Shown here in pieces: positions 17,502 to 26,650 of a DNA stretch of 64,000 nucleotides; position 1 is the stretch's first letter, and each line of letters begins with the position of its first letter. The stretch covers positions 28,641-92,640 of the forward strand of contig JAHDGJ010000005.1 of assembly GCA_020627705.1 (NCBI GenBank), written 5' to 3'. The translations under genes were made by a program, and so were the position numbers. This DNA comes from Saprospiraceae bacterium (lineage in GTDB: Bacteria > Bacteroidota > Bacteroidia > Chitinophagales > Saprospiraceae). The notes under the pieces were generated by a model. It saw nothing but the letters and a program-made list of their open reading frames with translations, had not been told where the DNA came from and ran no database searches.

Positions 17502-20000
17502 TTACAACCGGATGATTTTCTCTACCAAGATTAAATCTAAAGCTTCGTTAAGGCTCCTTAAATAGTATACCCCTGAAGGCAATCCTAGGAGTGGTATGTC
17601 AAAATGGTTGGATTCGCCGACCATAGCATTCCAAATTTTTTGACCTCTTTGATCAAACAATTGAAGCTCTGTGTTTTGTTCAAAACAGCTAACCTTGAGA
17701 TAATCGAAACATGGATTAGGGTAAACTTCCAAACGCAACAAATCTTTGTCCTCTTGGTTCTCTAACACTTCCTTATGATCACTCCAAAACGAAGCCCAAG
17801 GTCTCGCCTGCTTGATGATGAGTTGATTACTAGCAGTGATTTTATATTCTATTTCCATTGCAAAACCTTCAAAGTCCGTGAGGCCATATAATGCGCCAAA
17901 TTCTTCATTAATGATGGTCAAATAACTCCGCATTTGTTCCAAATGAGCAGCATCCATGATTAAGGTCTCCGACGGCACCAAATTAGAATATCTAATAACC
18001 ACATAATCATCTTCCGTTACTTGTACTTGATCCAACAAGATTTCTTCGGGTATGGATAGACTCTCTGGGTTCGTAACCAGATCCTCACCCAATTGGGTAT
18101 TTAAATAATAAGTCTCTTCTGTTTGATAAATCGGATCCAAACTTACTGCCACGCCGTTTGCCTTTTCATCACTATAGTTGGTGTGACACAATACACCCAT
18201 GGACGCGACAAAGTGATTAATGCGGTAAAAGGCCCTTTCTTCAAAGGCTCTAAAATTCCACATACTTGCATAGACTTGTTTGATTGATTTGGATATGTGT
18301 CCTTCTTCCGGATGTTGTGTTTTGGATGTGTATAATCCTGCGCCACTAAAACCGGGCAAATCTTCATTATTGGTACTTGACCGACATCGCACTGAGGTGC
18401 CAACCGGAAATTGATCGTGCATGTTTTGTAAAGATTGCATCATCCAACTTGGCATATCGGCTTGTTCGATTTCATTTCTAAAAGCCTTCAAACGCGCTAT
18501 CCTAATTTCGATATTGTTTACAAAATCTTCATCGGCAAGCATTTCTTCGAGCTCCTCAAAGAACCCATTATGATGCATAAATTCTCGATAAAAGTAAAAC
18601 GGCACACCAAATCCATCAGGGATGGTGTTTTCAGGAAAACCAAACCCTCTCATGGTAGCAACATTCGCACATTTGGCTCCAAAAGCATCTGACATATCAA
18701 ATCGAATGTCATCTAAGGGCAAAATCTTTTTAAAACCTAGATTTAATAAGGGATCATAAATCTTAGTTGGCCTTAAATTTTCAAACCAATCATTGAGCTC
18801 TTCAATACTTGCTTCTCTAATAAAGTATTGATCTTGTTCTACCTTATAGTAAACAGGTTTGTCAATTAATGCCAGAATTAAGTCATCCTCCAAAGGAGTT
18901 TGGATAAAAGCATTGGGGACGTTGTCCTGTATGGCTCTCAGATTTACATGGGACAAAGGAGTTTGAATGAACGAAGTAATTATTCCAGCTACACGAGGCA
19001 AATTATTTGGAACGGATTCATACAAAACCACATCTCTTGCGCTCGGTGTCTCTTCCAAGTTCATTTGACGTAAATAACCGAAACCTTCTGAAAGATTAAG
19101 CGCGAGGTATTCGATGTCGGCATATAAATCATCTTCAAACAATACTGGAACACGCGAATCTTGATATAATGCCTCCTCTTGAAAATATGTTTCTTCACTG
19201 AACTCAGTCAGAAAATAAGAGAGATTATTTTTCAAAAAAGGCATATTGGCCGCCAATAATTCGTGCGTCCGTTGAACGTCGTCAAATTGCTTCGGAAGGC
19301 CTAAGGAATAAACAAAACTAAATACACCCAAGGTACCATTGGATGATACAGTGGCAGGATTATAAATGATTTCGCCTTTCACCAAATCACTCGAATTTTC
19401 TAAGCCGACTGCATTTAAAAAATCAGAGTGGACAAAATGCGTTACACTATTTACAAAATAAATTTTGGGATTTTCGGTATCAAAATCTTCAATCAAAAAC
19501 TTAACGTATTCTTGATCATTTAGAAATTGTGCCCAAGGCACTTCTACTCCAGAAATTGATAATTCTTTGAATCCCGTCAACGAATTGATGGCCACAGCAC
19601 CATCAACTAACTCCACGGGACTTGCAAAATTTAAAGGAGATTGTGTGGGTACATTCCCAAATTCGGTTAAGTCATCAACCCCGTCATTATCATAATCTGA
19701 AGGAGAAACTTTTAGAAACTCTAGTACTTGATAGTGCTCTTGTGGATAGGCCGCTAAGGGCTCTGTAATAGTTAAACTTGCGTTTAGACCGAGCGTCATC
19801 GAGCTTGCAATTGTAAAAGGAGCTGAGACATCATTTCTTACTTCAAGAATATAATAATGGTCTTCATTGGCATTTATTTCCAGTTGGACCTGACCATTGG
19901 CATTGACCGAATAGTTTTCTACTTCTGCCGTTTGTGCAAACGATGCTAACGAGCAGAAAACTAAAAAACATAGCGAAACTATTTTACTGAAAAAATGCAT
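17502..20000 (-). CDS. T9SS-exported PEP/pyruvate-binding (ATP-grasp) protein, copy 2
   Basis: An 832-aa paralogue of the next gene downstream, collinear over the full length and nearly identical around the ATP-grasp core ([43 protein letters not shown]). It keeps the LSHVNLRA motif, the DNDGVDD calcium-type loop, the terminal MEIEYKI...IIKQARPW metal/nucleotide residues, a signal peptide and a T9SS tail ([11 protein letters not shown] ... GVYYLRS ... EKIIRL). The sorting domains differ more than the cores, as expected after an older tandem duplication. Both copies look intact. Confidence 0.8.
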   Translation of the reverse strand: MHFFSKIVSLCFLVFCSLASFAQTAEVENYSVNANGQVQLEINANEDHYYILEVRNDVSAPFTIASSMTLGLNASLTITEPLAAYPQEHYQVLEFLKVSPSDYDNDGVDDLTEFGNVPTQSPLNFASPVELVDGAVAINSLTGFKELSISGVEVPWAQFLNDQEYVKFLIEDFDTENPKIYFVNSVTHFVHSDFLNAVGLENSSDLVKGEIIYNPATVSSNGTLGVFSFVYSLGLPKQFDDVQRTHELLAANMPFLKNNLSYFLTEFSEETYFQEEALYQDSRVPVLFEDDLYADIEYLALNLSEGFGYLRQMNLEETPSARDVVLYESVPNNLPRVAGIITSFIQTPLSHVNLRAIQDNVPNAFIQTPLEDDLILALIDKPVYYKVEQDQYFIREASIEELNDWFENLRPTKIYDPLLNLGFKKILPLDDIRFDMSDAFGAKCANVATMRGFGFPENTIPDGFGVPFYFYREFMHHNGFFEELEEMLADEDFVNNIEIRIARLKAFRNEIEQADMPSWMMQSLQNMHDQFPVGTSVRCRSSTNNEDLPGFSGAGLYTSKTQHPEEGHISKSIKQVYASMWNFRAFEERAFYRINHFVASMGVLCHTNYSDEKANGVAVSLDPIYQTEETYYLNTQLGEDLVTNPESLSIPEEILLDQVQVTEDDYVVIRYSNLVPSETLIMDAAHLEQMRSYLTIINEEFGALYGLTDFEGFAMEIEYKITASNQLIIKQARPWASFWSDHKEVLENQEDKDLLRLEVYPNPCFDYLKVSCFEQNTELQLFDQRGQKIWNAMVGESNHFDIPLLGLPSGVYYLRSLNEALDLILVEKIIRL

Positions 20001-20096
20001 AGAGGCTTATGATAAGTTTAAGGTACAATCATTCACCTATTCAAAACAAGTCTGAATACGACATTGAGCACATTAACAGCACAATTACATGAAGGC

Positions 20097-20750
20097 CTAT
20101 ACATTCATTTCGGGAACTTCGTCTGGCACAACCAAAGTACCTGCTGTGGCATTTTGAATCTCTTCTATAGTAACCCCTGGAGCACGCTCCAACAAATGAA
20201 AGGCACCATCCTTGATTTCTAATACTGCCAAATTGGTTACAATTTTCTTTACACAATGTACTCCAGTCAATGGCAACGAACATTGTTCTAACAACTTGGA
20301 TTCCCCTCTCTTGTTAGTATGCATCATAGCAACAATAATGTTTTCGGCAGATGCCACCAGATCCATGGCACCGCCCATACCTTTGACCATCCTACCAGGA
20401 ATTTTCCAGTTGGCGATATCTCCATTTTGCGCAACCTCCATGGCACCTAAAACAGTCAGCTGTATGTGTTGTCCTCTAATCATTGCAAAGCTTGTTGCAC
20501 TATCGAAGTACACCGCTCCTGGCATGGCAGTAATGGTTTGCTTACCAGCATTTATTAAATCTGCATCCTCTTCTCCCTCAAAAGGGAAAGGCCCCATGCC
20601 TAAAATTCCATTCTCGGATTGAAATTCAACGTTGATTCCCTCTGGTATATGATTGGCAATAAGCGTTGGGATACCTATTCCAAGATTAACATACCATCCG
20701 TCTTGTAGTTCTTGAGCAATTCTTTGTGCTATTTGGTCTTTGCTTAACAT
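20097..20750 (-). CDS. scoB: 3-oxoacid CoA-transferase subunit B
   Basis: Beta subunit of succinyl-CoA:3-ketoacid CoA-transferase, which moves CoA from succinyl-CoA to acetoacetate. The catalytic Glu is E46 in QSENGILGMGP. Other family segments present are NLGIGIPTL, GGAMDLV and TGVHCV. 217 aa, normal for the bacterial split form. Lies 51 nt downstream of scoA, in the A-B order usual for an operon. Confidence 0.93.
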   Translation of the reverse strand: MLSKDQIAQRIAQELQDGWYVNLGIGIPTLIANHIPEGINVEFQSENGILGMGPFPFEGEEDADLINAGKQTITAMPGAVYFDSATSFAMIRGQHIQLTVLGAMEVAQNGDIANWKIPGRMVKGMGGAMDLVASAENIIVAMMHTNKRGESKLLEQCSLPLTGVHCVKKIVTNLAVLEIKDGAFHLLERAPGVTIEEIQNATAGTLVVPDEVPEMNV

Positions 20751-20801
20751 CGCTTTGTTTGAGTTAACTCTAAAAAGTAAAAAATACGAAAGAATCCTTC
20801 A

Positions 20802-21506
20802 TTATTGTCTTGATCGCGTAGTTACCCGCTCTATACGCTTTTGGTAATTACTCCCTTCAAAAATGCGTTGAACAAAAACCCCAGGGGTATGGATCTGGTT
20901 GGGGTCAAGGGCACCTGCTGGGACCAATTCTTCAACTTCGGCTACCGTAATCCTTCCAGCCATGGCCATCATTGGATTGAAATTTTTGGCTGTTGCTTTA
21001 TAAATTAAATTACCTGCTGTGTCTCCTTTCCAAGCTTTAACAAAAGCAAAATCTGCCGTCAATGCAGATTCTAAAACATGAGGTTTTCCATCAAATTCTC
21101 GGACTTCTTTTCCCTCGGCTACCTCTGTACCAAAACCTGCTGGCGTAAAAAAGGCAGGAATTCCTGCTCCTCCAGCGCGACATCGTTCTGCTAAGGATCC
21201 CTGAGGAATTAAATCTACAATCAATTCACCCGAAAGCATTTGTCGTTCGAATTCATCGTTTTCTCCCACATATGAGGAGATCATTTTTTTTATTTGTTTT
21301 TTTTGAAGCAAAAGGCCCAAACCAAAATCATCCACACCTGCATTATTGCTAATACAGGTAAGTCCTTTGATTCCCCTTCTAACCAATTCGGCAATCGCAT
21401 TTTCGGGAATGCCACACAAACCAAAACCACCAACCATAAAGGTCATGTTGTCTTGGACTCCTTCCAAAGCCGACTTGACATCTGCTACTTGTTTATTTAA
21501 AGCCAT
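20802..21506 (-). CDS. scoA: 3-oxoacid CoA-transferase subunit A
   Basis: Alpha subunit of the same CoA-transferase, 234 aa. [13 protein letters not shown] near residues 27-39 is the conserved glycine-rich CoA-binding segment; [35 protein letters not shown] and [10 protein letters not shown] are family blocks. The enzyme uses or makes acetoacetyl-CoA and so connects ketogenic amino-acid breakdown with the TCA cycle. A TAnnTTTG box lies 19 nt before the ATG. Confidence 0.93.
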   Translation of the reverse strand: MALNKQVADVKSALEGVQDNMTFMVGGFGLCGIPENAIAELVRRGIKGLTCISNNAGVDDFGLGLLLQKKQIKKMISSYVGENDEFERQMLSGELIVDLIPQGSLAERCRAGGAGIPAFFTPAGFGTEVAEGKEVREFDGKPHVLESALTADFAFVKAWKGDTAGNLIYKATAKNFNPMMAMAGRITVAEVEELVPAGALDPNQIHTPGVFVQRIFEGSNYQKRIERVTTRSRQ

Positions 21507-21525
21507 TTCTTTTGCAGTTTGTATT

Positions 21526-21533
21526 CAAAAATA
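21526..21533 (-). promoter_or_regulatory. Bacteroidota -7 box (TATTTTTG) for scoAB
   Basis: Exact TAnnTTTG on the minus strand, ending 19 nt before the scoA ATG. No clear -33 TTG is visible. Confidence 0.45.
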
Positions 21534-21567
21534 CATACTATGTACCGAACTTAAGTACCGCTTTATC

Positions 21568-23889
21568 TTAGCTTTTGATGAATTTTACAACTCCCTCTGA
21601 AGTCTTTATCCAATAAACCCCAGCATTAAATGCTTCAACATTTAAAATGGTAAAATTTCGAAAGGTCCCTTTAGTTAATAATTGCCCTATGGCATTGTGC
21701 AACTCAAAATCTATTTTTTTGTCTGCGTCACTTTTTATATACAACAAAGATGATGTAGGATTTGGGTAAATAGTCATACCCAAGGGCAAAGTTTCTTCAA
21801 CGTGACTAGTCTCTTCATTGTTAAATCCAAAGGTTGGAACTTTGGCAATAAATTCACCTACGCCATTCGGAATTCTCGCGAAACCATCGTCGGAATTTTG
21901 TGCTCCATATAAAACCTGATCAGAAATATTACCAGCGACATCCATTAAGTAGATCTCCTCTCCCTCTGCGGACAATTTGAATCCGGCATGATACTGCCCT
22001 TGTTCTTGTTGACCATCTGCCCAAATGATGAAGTACTCATCTGGCCCTATAACTGTCCCCTGAGGCAATGCCCATTTAAAAGCATCTTCTACATTATCCG
22101 TCAAATGATATCCCGAGATATCAATCGCAGACGAAGAAGTGTTATAAAGCTCAATCCAATCGTCGTATTCATCAAATTCATCTTGAACCCAAGTTTTATT
22201 TGATGCCATAATTTCGTTTATCCTTACTTCTCCTTGGACAAAATTGCCTGCATTTACCCGATAATAAAAAAGATCATGCTCGGCGCCCTTGGGCAGAAAC
22301 GAAACGGTAGATGTAGCATCATCGGCTATGGCTTCAAAATAATACCGGACCCATGTATTCGCTGGTTGACCTGGAATTTGAGCTTCGAACGTCAGATCTC
22401 CATCAAGATCTTCCATTTCGACTTTTTGCATTTTACCCATTATACCAGTACCATAATAAAGGACAACTTTATCAACTCCGAGTTGTGCTTGTTCCAAAAT
22501 TTCGACTTCAACAAGAACATCCTCTTGTTGATCAGGGGGAAGGTTAAGGCCATTGTTGCTGGTATAAAACTTTTGTCCAAATTCAAGATCAGCTTTGTTT
22601 ATTTCTCCATGATTAATATAGTCTTGCCTACGTTGTTCGACGAAATCCTTCACATCTTCAATTCCATTTAAAAATTCGGAATACGTAAACAAGGCTTTAG
22701 GATCATTTTGAACACGTTCGTCCAACAAGGCTGCAAAAGCATCTATTGAAGCATGCATATCTTCCGTATCGAAAAAATCTTCGAGCACTACCCTTAAGTG
22801 AGCCAAGTATCTCTGGCGAATTTCCATGACATTCATCCATTTTTCCATCAAAGGAAAATCACTATCAAATGATCTAAAAAAAGGACCAAAATCATTGATA
22901 GGATTTAAGATCGAATTCCCGTCTGATTCCATGGGCAACAAGCGTTGACTATACGCGTCCCAATACACGTAATAATCCATACCTCCCTTGTAAACATAGC
23001 TGTCGTCATCACAATACAATATCTCTTGTATCAAAAACCACAGTGCTCGGTCCACATCAACATAATTAGTTAGGGAATCAAAATAATTATCATCCAATGG
23101 AAGATTATTTATTGCTTCACACGCCAGGATCAAATCTGCCCACGGATCCTCTTGTTTTGATTTCTTAAGTGTATAATCTTCATTATAATCTAAGGAATCA
23201 GGACCGTTATAGTTTAGCGTAGAACGGCCCGCTCCAAAAATATTACCCATTGGAGGAGGCGGAGCGGTAAACAAATTTGGTTGAATGGCCCTCCACCTTG
23301 TACCATCGTTGTTGGAAAACCATTCTTTGATATACTCCCCTTCTATTTGTTGAACATTGGAATAAGGTCCCCAATATTCTCCGTTGACATATAGATCAAT
23401 CAACGCGGCTTTTAGTGCTGGAACAAATGGTCTACATCGATCATAATATAAGAGCTCATGCATACTTGTAGGATCTTCAAACCCTCCATTTAGATTTAGA
23501 TTGTCATAGCCCAAAAGATCCTGATCAATGTATGTATCTATATCAACGCTAAAAGATTTTTTTTCGGAATCATTGGCAAAGTCAGAAGTAAGACCTTTGA
23601 TCCCGACGACCACACTATCCAAAATCAATTCGTCGTTATAAATTAATTTACCAATCAATTCTTGGCCTTCAGTAAATGGCCCTCCTGCACCATTAAGTAA
23701 TTCAAACCAATTTGATTCGGGAAATTCTAACTCTATTTTTTGAACTAACTTCGGATCATAAAGCCCTTCTACATTCTTTTTCCCAAAAGACATCACGCCA
23801 TTTTCTAAAACCATCTCGCTCGGCAATCCTTGACTGTTTATGTCAATCGCCGCGAAAATCAAAAAACAAAGTAAAATTCTATGCTTCAT
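21568..23889 (-). CDS. T9SS-exported CotH-family kinase-like protein with lamin-tail domain
   Basis: A 773-aa secreted protein: signal peptide, then a CotH domain. GIKGLTSDFANDSEKKSFSVDID has the nucleotide-binding Lys region. NLNGGFEDPT, YVNGEYWGPYSNVQQIE and DDDSYVYKGGMDYYVYWD...LPMESDGNSI have the catalytic and metal-binding Asp regions. A beta-rich linker follows, then a lamin-tail domain (VRINEIMASNKT ... DDWIELYNTSS ... GYHLTDN ... EYFIIWADG) and a T9SS sorting domain (IYPNPTSSLLYIK ... GVYWIKT ... VVKFIKS). CotH proteins are protein kinases in Bacillus spores; the substrate here is unknown. Confidence 0.85.
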   Translation of the reverse strand: MKHRILLCFLIFAAIDINSQGLPSEMVLENGVMSFGKKNVEGLYDPKLVQKIELEFPESNWFELLNGAGGPFTEGQELIGKLIYNDELILDSVVVGIKGLTSDFANDSEKKSFSVDIDTYIDQDLLGYDNLNLNGGFEDPTSMHELLYYDRCRPFVPALKAALIDLYVNGEYWGPYSNVQQIEGEYIKEWFSNNDGTRWRAIQPNLFTAPPPPMGNIFGAGRSTLNYNGPDSLDYNEDYTLKKSKQEDPWADLILACEAINNLPLDDNYFDSLTNYVDVDRALWFLIQEILYCDDDSYVYKGGMDYYVYWDAYSQRLLPMESDGNSILNPINDFGPFFRSFDSDFPLMEKWMNVMEIRQRYLAHLRVVLEDFFDTEDMHASIDAFAALLDERVQNDPKALFTYSEFLNGIEDVKDFVEQRRQDYINHGEINKADLEFGQKFYTSNNGLNLPPDQQEDVLVEVEILEQAQLGVDKVVLYYGTGIMGKMQKVEMEDLDGDLTFEAQIPGQPANTWVRYYFEAIADDATSTVSFLPKGAEHDLFYYRVNAGNFVQGEVRINEIMASNKTWVQDEFDEYDDWIELYNTSSSAIDISGYHLTDNVEDAFKWALPQGTVIGPDEYFIIWADGQQEQGQYHAGFKLSAEGEEIYLMDVAGNISDQVLYGAQNSDDGFARIPNGVGEFIAKVPTFGFNNEETSHVEETLPLGMTIYPNPTSSLLYIKSDADKKIDFELHNAIGQLLTKGTFRNFTILNVEAFNAGVYWIKTSEGVVKFIKS

Positions 23890-23956
23890 TATTCAAATTT
23901 GGAATTTGCTGATTTGTACCCCACACTGTATATTACGCAGAAATATAACTAAAGGT

Positions 23957-24340
23957 ATGTTAAATCAAGACTTAGGAAAATTGATCCTGCGTATAATTGG
24001 CGGCGGATTTATGCTCACTCATGGAATTCCGAAACTTATGAAACTCATAAACGGAGATTTGGGATTTGCTGATCCATTAGGAATTGGCATGACACCAAGT
24101 TTGATATTAACTGTATTTGCAGAGTTTTTGTGTGCGTTGTTAATTTTGGTAGGATTCAAATCCAAATGGGCTACTATTCCGTTGATGATTACCATGTTGG
24201 TTGCAGCATTTGTAGTTCACGGGAGCGATCCTTGGAATAAAAAAGAGCTTGCTTTACTCTATTTCGCCGTTTATTTGGCCATTTATACCTTTGGCAGCGG
24301 AAAATATTCCTTGGACAATATTTTAAACAAAAGAAGCTAA
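23957..24340 (+). CDS. DoxX-family membrane protein
   Basis: A 127-aa protein with four membrane spans from the ATG at 23957. The frame is open back to 23840, but that extension overlaps the antisense start of the CotH gene and has no family similarity; AACTAAAGGT precedes 23957. Family features are RIIGGGFMLTHGIPKL, LGFADPLGIGMTPSLILTVFAEFLCALLILVGF and HGSDPWNKKELALLYFAVYL. DoxX proteins are quinone- or thiol-linked membrane proteins of poorly defined function. Confidence 0.85.
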   Translation: MLNQDLGKLILRIIGGGFMLTHGIPKLMKLINGDLGFADPLGIGMTPSLILTVFAEFLCALLILVGFKSKWATIPLMITMLVAAFVVHGSDPWNKKELALLYFAVYLAIYTFGSGKYSLDNILNKRS

Positions 24341-24344
24341 GTGC

Positions 24345-24352
24345 TACTTTTG
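24345..24352 (+). promoter_or_regulatory. Bacteroidota -7 box (TACTTTTG)
   Basis: Exact TAnnTTTG ending 19 nt before the ATG of the Cys-repeat lipoprotein. It gives a short leader and separates this gene from doxX. Confidence 0.5.
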
Positions 24353-24371
24353 TATTGAGAAAAAAATTAAT

Positions 24372-24965
24372 ATGAAATATTTAACTTATGCAATGCTTTT
24401 GGCATTTCTAGGTGCTATGGTGTCTTGTGGCAGCAAACCAGATAGACCAGAGAGTGTTTTAAATGAAACACAAAAGGCATATGACGGGGCTGATTTAAAC
24501 AATACAGCTGCGACTACTCCGCCTGCTGCAACGGCAGAACCCGCTCAAAACGCTGCAGGTGTTTGGCACTATACCTGTCCAAATGGTTGTGCGGGAGGTG
24601 CTGGCTCTGCGGTACCTTGCGGAACGTGTGGTACAACCCTAGCACACAACGCAGCTTATCACCAAGGAGGAGCTGGACAACCAAACATAAAAACGACGAC
24701 AACAAGTCCTGGCCCAGGTGGAGTTCAACCAGGCAACACCATAACCTTTGACCCGAGTAACCCAGGGGCTTCGGCAAATGCTGCGATAAATACTGGAACG
24801 ACCACAATCAATCCAACAGCAAACAAACAACCAGAACCAGCGCAAAATGCTGCAGGTGTTTGGCACTATGTCTGCGGAAATGGATGTGAAGGTGGCGCAG
24901 GTGCTGCTGGACCATGTCCTAAATGCGGAGGAACATTGGCCCATAATTCAGATTATCACAAATAG
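24372..24965 (+). CDS. lipoprotein with two Cys4 (zinc-ribbon/metal-binding-like) repeats
   Basis: A 197-aa lipoprotein (lipobox AMVSC, Cys19). It carries two nearly identical modules 99 residues apart: EPAQNAAGVWHY (56-67 and 155-166), then C-x3-C (C69/C73 and C168/C172) and C-x2-C (C83/C86 and C182/C185), then TLAHNxxYH. The pattern resembles the short heavy-metal-binding domain (YxCPMxP ... CPxCGMxL) but lacks its Met. A Thr/Pro/Gly/Asn-rich linker joins the modules. The likely role is metal binding in the envelope, which is inference. Own promoter box and a strong terminator, so monocistronic. Confidence 0.75.
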   Translation: MKYLTYAMLLAFLGAMVSCGSKPDRPESVLNETQKAYDGADLNNTAATTPPAATAEPAQNAAGVWHYTCPNGCAGGAGSAVPCGTCGTTLAHNAAYHQGGAGQPNIKTTTTSPGPGGVQPGNTITFDPSNPGASANAAINTGTTTINPTANKQPEPAQNAAGVWHYVCGNGCEGGAGAAGPCPKCGGTLAHNSDYHK

Positions 24966-24985
24966 ATAACACTCAATGATAAAAT

Positions 24986-25020
24986 AAAAGGGACGACATG
25001 ATTATGTTGTCCCTTTTTTT
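24986..25020 (+). terminator. rho-independent terminator
   Basis: Stem of 14 bp with one G-U pair (24986-24999 / 25004-25017), loop GATT, followed by a run of T. It lies 21 nt after the lipoprotein stop. Confidence 0.9.
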
Positions 25021-25124
25021 TGCTTTTCTAAACGCATGCTAATTAGTATCAGACGAATAATAGTTTTACCAATTTTTGAAACGGGTCATGGCATAGTTTG
25101 CGCCCATAACACAAAACCAATACT

Positions 25125-25613
25125 ATGTCTCTTCTTCAAAAGTATATTTCCTTTAGAGAAACATATCTCCCCTTAGCTGTCGAAAAAATCAAGAAGCTCT
25201 ATATGGATCTATTTCATCCCAATCGCAAACCTTGGAATGAAACCACAGAAAGTTTAAGCAGATATAAAGCGGGTACTTTAGGTAATCGACTCTATCTATT
25301 TTTGAAAAATGGCAACATTGATTTAGAACCAAAATACGAATCGCATGATGTCTTCCATGTGCTCTCGGGATACGGTTTAGGATTAAACAATGAAGCGCGA
25401 CTGTTTTTCTTTTTGTTTGGCAATGGCAAAAAAACAGTTTCTATAATCGGATCAATGCTCGTAGCCATTGTATTCATGCCGGACCAGTGGTCTCAATTTT
25501 ATAAAGACTACAAACGAGGCCAAACATATCATCCTATCAAAAATCTGGATTTCGAAAATATTTTAGATCATGATTTCACAGCGCTCTATGAAAACCTAAG
25601 AAAGCAATCCTAA
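25125..25613 (+). CDS. COQ4-family protein
   Basis: A 162-aa protein with the complete COQ4 metal motif H-D-x2-H-x11-E: H74, D75, H78 and E90 in HDVFHVLSGYGLGLNNE. Short helical segments around it (VSIIGSMLVAIVFMP) fit the family's alpha-helical fold. COQ4 acts in ubiquinone biosynthesis (C1 modification of the ring) in eukaryotes and proteobacteria. Bacteroidota generally make menaquinone, so the role here is unclear and may be another quinone or lipid. Monocistronic between two terminated units. Confidence 0.75.
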   Translation: MSLLQKYISFRETYLPLAVEKIKKLYMDLFHPNRKPWNETTESLSRYKAGTLGNRLYLFLKNGNIDLEPKYESHDVFHVLSGYGLGLNNEARLFFFLFGNGKKTVSIIGSMLVAIVFMPDQWSQFYKDYKRGQTYHPIKNLDFENILDHDFTALYENLRKQS

Positions 25614-25631
25614 CTATGCCACCATTGCGCT

Positions 25632-26492
25632 TTATCTCAATACACTAAAAGGGACTGCCCTAATCTTATCACCTTGGATAACTTGCAACAAGTAACTACC
25701 TTGCTGCAAATCTCCAACCTTTATTTGTTTCTGATCCTTTGTTAAAAAACTTGGATCAACACTTCGAATTTTCCTACCCTTTAGATCTAAGATTTGAATA
25801 GCATGTATATCGTAAAAATGATCAAACTCAATATTCAAAATTGACGAAGCAGGATTGGGAAAAACATTAAAGGATACTTCGATACTGCTGGATGTTGATG
25901 ATGCCTCGTTTAAGGCACCAAAGACATCATCGAAATAAATTATCTCATCGACATTGCGCTCTCTAAAGTCTGGGAAGATGACCAGTTGATCATAGGTCAG
26001 TCCAATATGATCAGAAAAGTCAAACTCCAGTTGCTCCCATTCATTGATTTTAGTGTTGCTTACTTTGATCTCCCCTAAAGACCAATTATCAGCACGAACA
26101 AGTTTTATTCCGACATCACTGATGACAGACTTCCAAACCAATATTCTGATTATAGCATTTTGTTGGTTAATGGTAAAGGTCCCTATATCTTCTCCATGCT
26201 TTGTTTCAATTCCAGCGAAAGGGGCGCCATTTGCCAATGCCACAAACATCGCAACACTGTCCGATGTATTAAAATATGTTGAATCTGGGTTGGAAGTAAT
26301 TTCTAGTTTCGGATTAGAACCATTTTCAAAAGTCCTCCAAGACCAATCCGCTCCATATCCATTTTCCTCAAAGTCTACGGGAATGTTTTGAGCTTGCAAA
26401 TAATGGATCGAAAAAATTAGAAGAATAGAACATATAGCTTTTAATATTGCTTTCTTGCAACTCCTAAAAATAAATTCTTGTGTGACTTTCAT
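25632..26492 (-). CDS. T9SS-exported carbohydrate-binding-like protein
   Basis: About 286 aa from the ATG at 26492; an in-frame ATG at 26510 would add six residues. A long basic-hydrophobic signal peptide ends at IHYLQAQ. The mature part, VDFEENGYGADWSWRTFENGSNP...WEQLEFDFSDHIG...IYFDDVFG, has the jelly-roll pattern of CBM-type domains seen beside glycoside hydrolases. A T9SS sorting domain follows (VFPNPASSILNIEF ... GSYLLQVIQ ... VPFSVLR). It is divergent from the his operon leader; the starts are only 35 nt apart. No catalytic residues recognised. Confidence 0.7.
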   Translation of the reverse strand: MKVTQEFIFRSCKKAILKAICSILLIFSIHYLQAQNIPVDFEENGYGADWSWRTFENGSNPKLEITSNPDSTYFNTSDSVAMFVALANGAPFAGIETKHGEDIGTFTINQQNAIIRILVWKSVISDVGIKLVRADNWSLGEIKVSNTKINEWEQLEFDFSDHIGLTYDQLVIFPDFRERNVDEIIYFDDVFGALNEASSTSSSIEVSFNVFPNPASSILNIEFDHFYDIHAIQILDLKGRKIRSVDPSFLTKDQKQIKVGDLQQGSYLLQVIQGDKIRAVPFSVLR

Positions 26493-26527
26493 CTTTAATA
26501 ATAAATACATAATTTCGGAATTCTATT

Positions 26528-26590
26528 ATGAAGTATACAAAATTACATCATCATCATTTTCATACTGGCTGTCAGGCGAGCAGGAAATGA
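26528..26590 (+). CDS. hisL: his operon leader peptide (HisL-like)
   Basis: A 20-codon ORF, too short for routine gene calling, 98 nt before hisG. Residues 7-10 and 12 are His (codons CAT x4, TTT, CAT), giving HHHHFH, followed by TGCQASRK and TGA. It is placed as an attenuator leader should be: the codons after the His run (26572-26580) can pair with the 5' arm of the terminator at 26616. Ribosome stalling for lack of His-tRNA would leave that segment free and prevent termination. The logic is known from enterobacterial hisL; the assignment here rests on His density and structure. Confidence 0.85.
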   Translation: MKYTKLHHHHFHTGCQASRK

Positions 26591-26650
26591 TATATGTATA
26601 AGTAAATATATTTTGAAACCCGTCTGAGTAAATCAGATGGGTTTTTCCTT
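26572..26650 (+). promoter_or_regulatory. his attenuator: antiterminator and terminator
   Basis: The terminator hairpin is AAACCCGTCTGA (26616-26627), loop GTAAA, TCAGATGGGTTT (26633-26644), then a T-rich run. The antiterminator segment TCAGGCGAG (26572-26580), inside the leader ORF, is complementary to CCCGTCTGA (26619-26627) with one G-U pair and one mismatch. The two pairings are mutually exclusive. A further 11-bp complement links 26623-26633 with 26665-26675, just before the hisG start. Confidence 0.8.

Noticed and set aside
14863..20000. The ATP-grasp pair as one functional gene and one pseudogene
   Set aside because: Both frames are full length, keep the signal peptide, core motifs and sorting domain, and show no frameshift.
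20041..20283. 80-aa ORF at the end of scoB
   Set aside because: Out-of-frame shadow of scoB and its 3' flank; scoB itself is complete.
23840..23956. N-terminal extension of the DoxX protein
   Set aside because: It overlaps the antisense start of the CotH gene and lacks family similarity; the ATG at 23957 begins the conserved part.
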